From Bacteroidales bacterium UBA1722 (GTDB lineage: Bacteria > Bacteroidota > Bacteroidia > Bacteroidales > UBA932), in assembly GCA_002317435.1 (NCBI GenBank), contig DCIQ01000207.1:1-16807 (forward strand): a stretch of 16,807 bases of DNA, given 5' to 3'. The notes under the pieces were generated by a model that saw only the letters and a list, made by a program, of their open reading frames with translations, had not been told where the DNA came from and searched no databases. Below, in pieces: positions 8,106-15,661 of the stretch; position 1 is the stretch's first letter, and each line of letters opens with the position of its first letter. The translations under genes and the position numbers were made by a program.

Positions 8106-8918
8106 ATGCCCGGTGAAAACAGGAAATATGCATTGGTGACAGGCGGTTCGTCAGGTATGGGGCTTGAGTATGTCAGGCAGCTCGCCTCGCGGGGATATGA
8201 CGTGATGATAGTCGCATTGTCGCAGGATGAGACCGACAGGGTGAAGGCTGATATGGAAGAATCGTTTCCGGAGAGGGACTTCGTCTCCGTGGGGATGGAT
8301 CTCGCCCGTACCGATGCCGCTTTCGCCCTTCGGGACAGGCTGCGGGAACTGCGTCCGGATGCCGGGATAGAGGTGCTGATAAACAATGCCGGAGTTCTGG
8401 ACGTGATGCATTTCGTGAATATGTCCTCCGAACAGCTGGACCGGATAATGCTTCTGCATAACTATACCATGACCATGCTGTGCCATATATACCTGCCCAT
8501 GATGATAGAGGCGCACAAGGGGTATATATTGAACGTCTCCTCCCTGGCGGCCTGGACATCGTATCCGTTCATATCCACTTATTCCGCCACGAAGTCCTAT
8601 ATCATGGCACTTACCAAATCCATCCGCGCCGAGTGTCATGGCACAGGTGTGAACGTATGCTCCATCTATTTCGGAGCTGTGGCCACCCCTCTGATAGATA
8701 TACCGGAACGTCTGCGGAAGACGGCGCTTGCGCTCCATGTGATGACCACTCCCGACAAGGCGGTCCGGAAGGCACTCAAGATGATGTTCAGAGGCAGGTC
8801 CGGACGGATGCCAGGAATCATGAACATACTATATCGTTATGTGGCGGGACCTTTGGTCCCTTCATGGCTGATAGGGAAGATTTCGTATAAATTAACTCGC
8901 AAATACAACCTCAGATGA
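8106..8918 (+). CDS. Short-chain dehydrogenase/reductase (SDR)
   Basis: This is a 270-aa classical SDR, an NAD(P)H-dependent oxidoreductase. The cofactor loop is TGGSSGMG at 12-19, NNAG is at 93-96, and the catalytic set is N119, S146, Y159 and K163 (YSATK). The usual PG after the active site is FG (YFGAVATPL), a mild departure. The hydrophobic, basic C-terminal tail (about 235-270) could lie on a membrane, as in SDRs that reduce lipid ketones (17-beta-HSD or 3-ketosphinganine reductase type), but the substrate is not readable. An in-frame ATG at 8019 lies upstream of the promoter -7 box and adds residues with no SDR character, so 8106 is preferred. The TGA overlaps the next gene's start codon as ATGA, implying coupled translation. 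Confidence 0.9.
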   Translation: MPGENRKYALVTGGSSGMGLEYVRQLASRGYDVMIVALSQDETDRVKADMEESFPERDFVSVGMDLARTDAAFALRDRLRELRPDAGIEVLINNAGVLDVMHFVNMSSEQLDRIMLLHNYTMTMLCHIYLPMMIEAHKGYILNVSSLAAWTSYPFISTYSATKSYIMALTKSIRAECHGTGVNVCSIYFGAVATPLIDIPERLRKTALALHVMTTPDKAVRKALKMMFRGRSGRMPGIMNILYRYVAGPLVPSWLIGKISYKLTRKYNLR

Positions 8919-10483
8919 TAGACAATTCGATTTTAAAACTGACGGACCTGTTCGGACAAGGGGCCGCGTTCCTGGATCGGAACGGCAAGTTCCTGGGAGC
9001 CAATGCTTATTTCACGGAACATTTTGAGATAAAGTCGTTCTCTTTCGGGGCACTCCCGCTGTTCGCCTCCACTCTTCTCTCCTCCGAGCAGAAAGCCGTT
9101 CTGCTGAATACCGGCAGGTATCAGGGTGACTTCGTCCTGGTGGACCGCACCCATGAACTCATCAGACAGATACCTGACAGAAAGATGGTGAAGAACAAAT
9201 ATGTCCATATCGACATACGTCATCTTGGATTCTCAGGAGTGGAATATGTGGTGCTGTTCGAAGACTTGTCCCAGAAATACAATATCGATGCGAAGTTGGA
9301 GGAATTGAGCAGATATTGGGATTTTGTCTGCCTTCTGGGCAAGGAGATATTTTTCGTCTATGATTTCAATACGCGTTCTTTCAATTTTTTCGGGGATACC
9401 GAGGAGTATGCCGGGACTTCGGACTTGAGCGTATATCTGGAAGGTCTTTCCAAGGGGGACAGGTCGATGCTTCTCGAACAGTGGAGCCTTTCGATCAGTG
9501 ACGGCCGGCCGCAGGATGTTTTCGAATATACCTGCAAGGCGATGGTCAAGGGGGAGTCCGTGTACCATAGCATCAGGTGGACGATCGACCATTCCAATCC
9601 TTCCGATCTGATAGTGTACGGTCTGGTGATGGATATCACTTCGCTTTCCAAGACAGAGTCCATAATAGGAGAACACCTTCTGCAGTTATCCCTGCTGACC
9701 GGTAACGACCCCGTGATTCTGTGGAAGTTCGCCATCAGTTCCAAGGGGAATACGCTGATTCTGGACAGAATGTCTTCGAACGAGAAACTTATCGGGATGA
9801 TGGGTGTCACCGATGCCGTGCTGACGGAAGAATATCTGAGAGAAAAGATTTCAGATGCGGACTGGAAATGTCTGGAGGATGCTTTGGACCATAAGATGAA
9901 AGGAGATGATTCCGAGAGAGAGGTCGTCATTAATTTTCAAATTTCAAATAACAATTCTATCTTTGTGGCCACGAAATTCGTCGTCCAGAAAACGGATCCG
10001 GACGGTACGGCTTCTCTTTTGATGGGATTTTCGAGACTTGTCGAAGATGCTCCGGAAAAGGGGAATCCGTCGTGCGTTTCCAAAGTGGCGGATTCGGATG
10101 CAAATACACTTACGAAGATGGCTGAAGCCAAGAAAACCATCCTGATAGCGGAAGATATCGACAATAACTTCGAACTTATGGACATTATTCTCCGGAAGGA
10201 TTATAAGATAGTCCGGGCTGTCAACGGTATCGAGGCCGTCTCCCTCTTCAGCGAGATACAGCCGGATCTGGTGTTCATGGATATGAAGATGCCCGAGATG
10301 GGAGGTCTTGAAGCTACGCGTCTCATCAGGATGGAGTCGGAAACGACGCCTGTCATCGCCCTCACCGCTTTCGATCTGGGATCTGACCGGGAGCTGGCGC
10401 TGGAGGCCGGATGCAATGCCTTCATGTCGAAGCCTGTGGACATCCTTGCTCTGAAAAATACGGTGAAAAAATATTTGGGATAG
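8915..10483 (+). CDS. PAS-repeat protein with C-terminal receiver domain, no kinase domain
   Basis: This 522-aa protein ends in a complete CheY-like receiver domain (about 407-522): acidic pair E413/D414, phosphoacceptor D456 in FMDMKMPEMGG, T484 and K506 in MSKPVD. Before it lie three PAS-like blocks by my reading (about 10-130, 140-245, 255-375); the second ends with a PAC-like stretch near VYGLVMDIT. No transmembrane segment, HisKA histidine box or HATPase N/G boxes are visible, and no DNA-binding or enzymatic output domain. It resembles a Bacteroidota hybrid sensor kinase whose kinase core is missing, joined by a short polar linker (about 375-406). It is probably a cytoplasmic sensor that takes phosphate from a partner kinase. 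It is coupled to the SDR gene by a 4-nt overlap. It ends with TAG, 35 nt before bamD. Confidence 0.85.
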   Translation: MIDNSILKLTDLFGQGAAFLDRNGKFLGANAYFTEHFEIKSFSFGALPLFASTLLSSEQKAVLLNTGRYQGDFVLVDRTHELIRQIPDRKMVKNKYVHIDIRHLGFSGVEYVVLFEDLSQKYNIDAKLEELSRYWDFVCLLGKEIFFVYDFNTRSFNFFGDTEEYAGTSDLSVYLEGLSKGDRSMLLEQWSLSISDGRPQDVFEYTCKAMVKGESVYHSIRWTIDHSNPSDLIVYGLVMDITSLSKTESIIGEHLLQLSLLTGNDPVILWKFAISSKGNTLILDRMSSNEKLIGMMGVTDAVLTEEYLREKISDADWKCLEDALDHKMKGDDSEREVVINFQISNNNSIFVATKFVVQKTDPDGTASLLMGFSRLVEDAPEKGNPSCVSKVADSDANTLTKMAEAKKTILIAEDIDNNFELMDIILRKDYKIVRAVNGIEAVSLFSEIQPDLVFMDMKMPEMGGLEATRLIRMESETTPVIALTAFDLGSDRELALEAGCNAFMSKPVDILALKNTVKKYLG

Positions 10484-10518
10484 TTGAAGTCGGTATTTTT
10501 TTTGAATAAGTGGTGGGT

Positions 10519-11412
10519 ATGAAACTGAAACATATTTTTATTCTTATCGGCATTTCTGCTCCGCTGTGGTGCGCCGTTTCGTGCAAGAGTGAATACGACC
10601 TCCTTCTGGAGAGCAATGACGTACCTGCCAAATACTCCTATGCCTTCGGATTGTTCGACATCGGAAAGTACAGCAAGGCTGCCGCTCTTTTCGAATCGTT
10701 GAAGATATCGGTGACAGGTACGGAGATGGAAGATACCGTGAACTACTATACTGCTCTTTCGCATTATCGGTATGGCGACGTGCAGACTGCGGAATCCGCT
10801 TTCCAGTCGTTCAACATATCGTTTCCCAGAAGTCCTTTCACGGATGAATCCAGATTTCTGTATCTGGACTGTCTCTACCAGCAGACACTCAGATATGAGC
10901 TTGATCAGAATCCCACCTACAAGACGATGTCGGCCATTTCGGAGTTTCTGGTGGATTATCCCGATGACGAGCGTAAGGGGCGCTGTGCGGAGATGTTGGA
11001 AGACTTGCAGGAACGTCTGGAACGCAAGGCTTATGAGGGTGCGAAGATATATTATACCACCGAAGACTATCAAGCCGCCCATTATGCCTTCAAAACTGTC
11101 CTGAAGGACAATGCCGAGACCCGGTATCGCGAGCAGGTGCTCTATTACATCGCCCTCTCGTCGTTCCAGTATTCAATGCACAGCGTTCCCGAGAAGATGA
11201 AGGAGAGATATATGACTTTTACTGACGATTACTATAACTTCATCAGCGAATATCCCGAATCATCGTATCGCCGCGGACTTGACGGGCTTTACAGAAGGGC
11301 TCAGAACTACTTGAAGAAGACAGAGCAGGGCAAGAGCCGCAAGCAGCTGCGCGAAGAAGCGAAAGGGGACGTGAAACTGAAGGATATGAATCTGAAATCT
11401 GACAATGATTAA
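10519..11412 (+). CDS. bamD: Outer membrane assembly lipoprotein BamD
   Basis: BamD is the essential lipoprotein of the BAM complex, which folds beta-barrel proteins into the outer membrane from the periplasmic face. The 297-aa protein has a basic N-terminus, a hydrophobic core and a lipobox AVSC with the lipidated Cys at 22. The rest is helical tetratricopeptide-like repeats, for example KYSKAAALFESLK, VQTAESAFQSFNISFPRSP, and a later AHYAFKTVL unit. The charged Lys-rich tail is common in Bacteroidota BamD. A GTG at 10510 would add only three residues; the ATG at 10519 gives the better signal peptide. Its place upstream of the omega-like gene and coaBC is a conserved Bacteroidota order and supports the name. 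Confidence 0.92.
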   Translation: MKLKHIFILIGISAPLWCAVSCKSEYDLLLESNDVPAKYSYAFGLFDIGKYSKAAALFESLKISVTGTEMEDTVNYYTALSHYRYGDVQTAESAFQSFNISFPRSPFTDESRFLYLDCLYQQTLRYELDQNPTYKTMSAISEFLVDYPDDERKGRCAEMLEDLQERLERKAYEGAKIYYTTEDYQAAHYAFKTVLKDNAETRYREQVLYYIALSSFQYSMHSVPEKMKERYMTFTDDYYNFISEYPESSYRRGLDGLYRRAQNYLKKTEQGKSRKQLREEAKGDVKLKDMNLKSDND

Positions 11413-11421
11413 ATAAACGAT

Positions 11422-11754
11422 ATGGAACCTAGAAAAGTGTATAACAATACCAAAACACGTGATATGGTCGAATTCGCCAAGCCGACCGGTAACGTTTACG
11501 AAACTGTAATGATCATCGCCAAGAGGTCGAACCAGATCGCCGCCGGTGTCAAGCAGGAACTCAGTGCGAAGCTCGAAGAATTCTCGAATTATGCCGATAC
11601 CCTCGAAGAGACTTTCGAGAACAGGGAGCAGATAGAGATTTCAAAACATTACGAGAAGCTTCCCAAACCGACTCTCGTGGCGATAGACGAATTCCAGCAC
11701 AACGAAATATATTATCGGGTGGCATCCGACGAGAAGCAGGCTGACAGACAGTAG
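11422..11754 (+). CDS. rpoZ: RNA polymerase Rpb6/omega-like subunit
   Basis: This 110-aa protein fits the Bacteroidota form of the small RNA polymerase subunit omega (Rpb6 family), which aids folding and assembly of the beta' subunit. The recognisable part is the N-terminal half: NVYETVMIIAKRSNQIAAG followed by an acidic helix, as in the omega/Rpb6 core. The position between bamD and coaBC is the usual one in this phylum and is a main part of the identification. It lies 9 nt after bamD and 9 nt before coaBC, so it is surely co-transcribed with them. It ends with TAG. Confidence 0.88.
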   Translation: MEPRKVYNNTKTRDMVEFAKPTGNVYETVMIIAKRSNQIAAGVKQELSAKLEEFSNYADTLEETFENREQIEISKHYEKLPKPTLVAIDEFQHNEIYYRVASDEKQADRQ

Positions 11755-11763
11755 ATCGGCCTT

Positions 11764-12981
11764 ATGGGTGGATTGGAGAACAAACGGATTCTGCTTGGAG
11801 TGACAGGTGGCATCGCGGCTTATAAGGCAGCGGTGCTTTGTCGTCTTTTGGTGAAAGAGGGCGCGCAGGTGAAAGTGGTGATGACTGAGACAGCGAAGAA
11901 GTTCATCACCCCCCTGACTATGGCCACCATCTCCAAATCTCCGGTTCTGGTCGATTTCTTTAATCCTGAGAACGGGGAATGGCACAGCCACATCTCCTTG
12001 GGAATGTGGGCGGATTGTTTTCTTATAGCTCCTGCCACGGCCAACACCCTGACCAAAATGGCGGCCGGCATCGCCGACAATCTTCTTCTGACTACATACC
12101 TTTCCGCCAGATGTCCTGTGGTGGTCGCTCCGGCGATGGACGTGGATATGTTCAGACATCCTGCGGTCCGTTCTGCCCTGGATACTCTCGGACAGCGCGG
12201 TGTGAAGATACTGGAATCCCCTGCCGGAGAACTGGCCAGCGGGCTCAGCGGAGAAGGGAGGATGGCTGAACCGGAAAATATAGCGGCAACCCTCATCGGC
12301 ATGTTCGCTCCGGTGGCGGAGTCATGTGCTCTCGCCGGGAAGAAGGTCCTTGTCACTGCGGGACCTACCGTAGAGAAAATAGATCCGGTACGTTACGTTT
12401 CCAATCATTCCACAGGCAAGATGGGATTCGCTCTCGCCGAGGCTTTCATGGATAAGGGTGCGTCCGTGACTGTAGTGTGCGGTCCTGTTTCCCTTCCCTT
12501 CCCGGACGGGGCGCGTCGTGTGGACGTGGTATCTGCCCTGGAGATGTATGAATCCGTTCTTAAGGAGTACCGGACCGGTTATGATGTGGTCGTGTTCTGC
12601 GCTGCAGTGGCCGATTACAGACCGAAGGAGGCTGCCTCCTCCAAAATCAAGCGGGACGGGCGGCCGATTACCATCGAGATGGTGCCTAATCCGGACATCG
12701 CCGCTGCCGTAGGAGAGATCAAACGTCCCGGGACCAGGCATGTGGGGTTCGCTCTGGAGACTGATTCGGAGATGAAAAATGCTTCCTCGAAGCTTGCCGG
12801 GAAGAATCTGGATATGATAGTGATGAATTCGCTGCGTGTCCCGGGTGCGGGATTCGGCACTGATACCAATGCGGTGACCATCATCTCCGCGGACGGGCAC
12901 CAGGTGGATATCCCGCTTGAAAGCAAACGTGAGGTGGCACGTGAGATAGTGACGGAGATAGAGACTATGCTCGATGCTTAA
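11764..12981 (+). CDS. coaBC: Bifunctional phosphopantothenoylcysteine decarboxylase/synthase
   Basis: CoaBC carries out two steps of coenzyme A synthesis: joining cysteine to 4'-phosphopantothenate (CoaB) and decarboxylating the product on FMN (CoaC). The CoaC half (about 1-185) has the flavin loop GVTGGIAAYKAA, active-site H76 in HSHISL, and APATANTLTKMAAGIADN. The CoaB half (about 190-405) has VTAGPTVEKIDPVRYVSNHS with N214 and AAVADYRP before a lysine-rich loop. Two CoaC residues reported as essential in E. coli Dfp appear changed: the Asn of PAMN is D126 (PAMD), and the Cys of the LACG flap is S159 (LASG). I believe these are shared by many Bacteroidota enzymes rather than being damage. 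The 405-aa length is normal. Its stop overlaps recN by 8 nt. Confidence 0.95.
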   Translation: MGGLENKRILLGVTGGIAAYKAAVLCRLLVKEGAQVKVVMTETAKKFITPLTMATISKSPVLVDFFNPENGEWHSHISLGMWADCFLIAPATANTLTKMAAGIADNLLLTTYLSARCPVVVAPAMDVDMFRHPAVRSALDTLGQRGVKILESPAGELASGLSGEGRMAEPENIAATLIGMFAPVAESCALAGKKVLVTAGPTVEKIDPVRYVSNHSTGKMGFALAEAFMDKGASVTVVCGPVSLPFPDGARRVDVVSALEMYESVLKEYRTGYDVVVFCAAVADYRPKEAASSKIKRDGRPITIEMVPNPDIAAAVGEIKRPGTRHVGFALETDSEMKNASSKLAGKNLDMIVMNSLRVPGAGFGTDTNAVTIISADGHQVDIPLESKREVAREIVTEIETMLDA

Positions 12982-14593
12982 ACATCTTTTCATACAGAAT
13001 TATGCCCTGATAAGGGAGCTGGATATGGATTTTCCTCCATCTCTGGTGATTATTACCGGAGAGACGGGTGCGGGGAAGTCCATAATGCTTGGAGCCCTGT
13101 CGCTGCTGCTCGGGAAGAAGACCGACTCTTCAGTGTTCTGTGACAATGGGGCGAATTGTGTGGTGGAAGGCGAATTCGAATGTGGCGGCAGGGAGATTAT
13201 ACTCAGGCGGGTGATAACCCCTGCGGGTCGTTCCAGGGCATTTCTCAATGACGAGCCCGTGACATTGGCGGAGTTGTCCGCCATATCGGATGATTTGATA
13301 GACATACACGAACAGAACCAGTCCCGGATGCTTTCCGATGAGAATTTCCAGATGGAGATTCTGGACAGTTTCTCCGGCAGTGCGGACTGCCTGTCCGAAT
13401 ATCGCGAGGTATGGGCGGAGTGCCATTCGCGGGAAAAGGAACTGGAAGAACTGCGTGCGAAAGAATCCGAGGCCGCCAAGGACCGCGATTATCGCGAGTT
13501 TCAGTTCTCCCAACTTTCCGATGCCCGTCTCAGAGAAGGCGAACTGGAGGAACTGGAGGCGGAACAGCAGATGCTTGCGAATGCGGAGATGATCGGAAAA
13601 GAACTTGCTTCCGCTTCGGAGATTCTCGGGAATGAGAATTTCTCCATGGTGCAGGGGATGAAGGAGGCAGTGTCTTCTCTCAAACGTGTGTCGAAGTTCT
13701 TTCCCGATGCCGGATCCCTCTCGGAGAGACTGGACAGCTGCAAGATAGAACTTGAAGATATAGAAGAAGAAATAGGACGTCTGTCGGGTTCCGTGGAAGT
13801 CTCCCCCGGTCGGTTGGAGCAGGTAGAGGAGAGGATGGGCGAACTCTATGCACTTCTCAAGAAGCATGGGGCCTCTTCCGTGCAGGAACTCATCGGGATA
13901 AGGGATGCGTTGGATGAATCTCTCCGACAGGAAGAAGTGTTTTCGGAACGGGAGGCTGAATTGGTGAAAACATGTAGTGACCTTCATGAACGGATATCGG
14001 ACCTCTCCCTGGAACTTTCCCGGGTGCGCAGTGCAGGAGCGGAACGCCTTTCTGTTTCTCTGGAAGAAAGTATCCGGATATTGGAGATGCCGTATGCTTC
14101 ATTCAGAGTGGAACTGGTGCGAAAGGATGCTCCAGGACCATCCGGTGCGGACGGTGTGAGGTTCCTGTTTTCAGCGAACGGAGGCCGGCCGGTAAGCGAA
14201 CTTTCCAAGGTGGCTTCAGGAGGAGAACTTTCCAGAGTTATGCTGGCCTTGAAGAAGGTGATGTCGGAGTACACATCCCTTCCTACTATGATATTCGATG
14301 AGATAGACACAGGTGTCTCAGGCAAGGTGGCAGACCGTATGGGCAGGATGATTTCCGATATGGGGCACAGGATGCAGATATTCGCGATAACTCATCTGCC
14401 TCAGATAGCGAGTCAGAAGGGAGCTCATTATCTTATATATAAGACCAGGGAGGGGGATGGTTCCGTTACGGGTGTCAGGTTGTTGGAAGGGGAGGAGAGA
14501 GTGCGTGAGATCGCCAGGATGCTCAGCGGGGATACTCTTACCGATGCAGCTCTGGAAAATGCCAGATGCCTTTTGAACGGAAATATTATTTAA
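12974..14593 (+). CDS. recN: DNA repair ATPase RecN
   Basis: RecN is an SMC-like ATPase that acts early in recombinational repair of double-strand breaks. The 539-aa protein has Walker A GETGAGKS at 29-36 (K35), a long central coiled-coil rich in Glu, Lys and Leu (about 145-385), the ABC signature ASGGELSR at 414-421, and Walker B TMIFDEID with D442 and E443, followed by the RecN hallmark TGVSGKVADRMG and THLPQIA. Length and order are as in the family. The start ATG lies inside the end of coaBC, so translation is coupled. In several Bacteroidota a DUF4835 gene sits between coaBC and recN; here there is no room for it. nagB follows after 11 nt. Confidence 0.96.
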   Translation: MLKHLFIQNYALIRELDMDFPPSLVIITGETGAGKSIMLGALSLLLGKKTDSSVFCDNGANCVVEGEFECGGREIILRRVITPAGRSRAFLNDEPVTLAELSAISDDLIDIHEQNQSRMLSDENFQMEILDSFSGSADCLSEYREVWAECHSREKELEELRAKESEAAKDRDYREFQFSQLSDARLREGELEELEAEQQMLANAEMIGKELASASEILGNENFSMVQGMKEAVSSLKRVSKFFPDAGSLSERLDSCKIELEDIEEEIGRLSGSVEVSPGRLEQVEERMGELYALLKKHGASSVQELIGIRDALDESLRQEEVFSEREAELVKTCSDLHERISDLSLELSRVRSAGAERLSVSLEESIRILEMPYASFRVELVRKDAPGPSGADGVRFLFSANGGRPVSELSKVASGGELSRVMLALKKVMSEYTSLPTMIFDEIDTGVSGKVADRMGRMISDMGHRMQIFAITHLPQIASQKGAHYLIYKTREGDGSVTGVRLLEGEERVREIARMLSGDTLTDAALENARCLLNGNII

Positions 14594-14604
14594 CACATAA
14601 CTAT

Positions 14605-15390
14605 ATGCGACTTGTTATTGAACCCTCTCCGAAGGAGATGTCACTCTGGGCAGCGAATTACATCGCTGACAAAATCAATTCTTTCAATCCGACTCCTGAG
14701 AAACCTTTCGTTCTGGGACTTCCTACCGGATCGACACCTATCGGGACATACCGTGAACTTATCAAATTATACGAGACCGGAAAAGTCTCCTTCCGGAATG
14801 TGGTTACATTCAATATGGATGAATATACAGGCATCCCTGAAGACCACCCCGAAAGCTATCATTCCTTTATGTGGAATAATTTCTTCAAACATATCGATAT
14901 CAAGAAGGAGAACGTCCATATCCTCAACGGTAATGCTCCCGATCTTCAGAAAGAATGTGACGATTATGAGAAGACCATTGCCTCATACGGAAAGATACAT
15001 CTCTTTATGGGCGGTATAGGTCCCGACGGCCACATCGCTTTCAATGAGCCGGGCTCTTCATTGGCATCCCGTACCAGAGTGAAATCCCTGACCACGGATA
15101 CCATCATCGCGAATTCACGTTTCTTCGACAATGACGTGAACAAGGTGCCCCAGAAGGCCCTCACAGTAGGTGTAGGTACAGTTATGGATGCCGAAGAGGT
15201 GATGATTCTGGTGAACGGCCATAACAAGGCCCGTGCCCTCCGCCACGCTGTAGAGGAACCCGTAAGCCATATGTGGACCATCAGCGTGCTCCAGATGCAT
15301 CCCAGGGGTATCATCGTCTGCGACGAAGCAGCCTGCGTGGAACTGACAGTGGGCACTTACCGCTATTTCAAGGATATAGAGAATAAGTAA
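14605..15390 (+). CDS. nagB: Glucosamine-6-phosphate deaminase
   Basis: NagB converts glucosamine-6-phosphate to fructose-6-phosphate and ammonia, linking amino-sugar breakdown to glycolysis. The 261-aa protein keeps the E. coli numbering: D72 in NMDEY, D141, H143 and E148 in GIGPDGHIAFNEPG. The residues forming the N-acetylglucosamine-6-phosphate allosteric site in E. coli are also present (S151, R158, K160 and Y254), so allosteric activation is plausible. An ATG at 14566 is in frame but lies inside recN; MRLVIEPSPKEM from 14605 is the normal NagB start. No nagA or transporter adjoins it. It is placed at the end of a housekeeping run, with a change in sequence character just after it. Confidence 0.95.
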   Translation: MRLVIEPSPKEMSLWAANYIADKINSFNPTPEKPFVLGLPTGSTPIGTYRELIKLYETGKVSFRNVVTFNMDEYTGIPEDHPESYHSFMWNNFFKHIDIKKENVHILNGNAPDLQKECDDYEKTIASYGKIHLFMGGIGPDGHIAFNEPGSSLASRTRVKSLTTDTIIANSRFFDNDVNKVPQKALTVGVGTVMDAEEVMILVNGHNKARALRHAVEEPVSHMWTISVLQMHPRGIIVCDEAACVELTVGTYRYFKDIENK

Positions 15391-15661
15391 CGGACAGTCC
15401 GCCCGTCTGCATAGCCCTTTGCTGGTGTGGCGGATTTCCATAATTTTAAAGTTATTTACAAGTATTTGTCGCTCAGCGTGTATGCCGCTTGCTGAAATGT
15501 GATTATTTTCGCGTCAGGTCGAATAAGTTCTTTGGCTTTCGGGGCAGTCCCCCACTATAGGTGTGAGGAATCTATTCTTTGTAGTTCCTATAATTTATAA
15601 TGGGGGGGTAATGCTCTGGTAGTTAATAATTTGCAAACACCCCTTGCACATTTGTCATGCT
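15391..15661. other. Noncoding stretch between nagB and the lipoprotein gene
   Basis: No reading frame of note is present. A weak hairpin (TCCGCC at 15398-15403 with GGCGGA at 15429-15434, 25-nt loop, then TTT) may end nagB transcription. Further on lie a small GGGG-cagt-CCCC hairpin (15541-15552), an inverted repeat TATAGG/CCTATA (15556-15561 and 15587-15592) enclosing AGGAA/TTCCT, and an imperfect direct repeat of GTAGTT...ATAATTT (15581-15596 and 15619-15632). The sequence TAATTTG near 15627-15633 is one base short of the TAnnTTTG promoter element. I see no convincing promoter, tRNA or attachment site. Confidence 0.4.

Noticed and set aside
10201..11082. 293-codon - strand frame across the end of PAS-REC and bamD
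   Set aside because: It spans two real genes on the other strand and has no motif of its own.
11764..14593. coaBC and recN fused or frameshifted
   Set aside because: The 8-nt overlap is between two frames with clean stop and start; both proteins have normal length.
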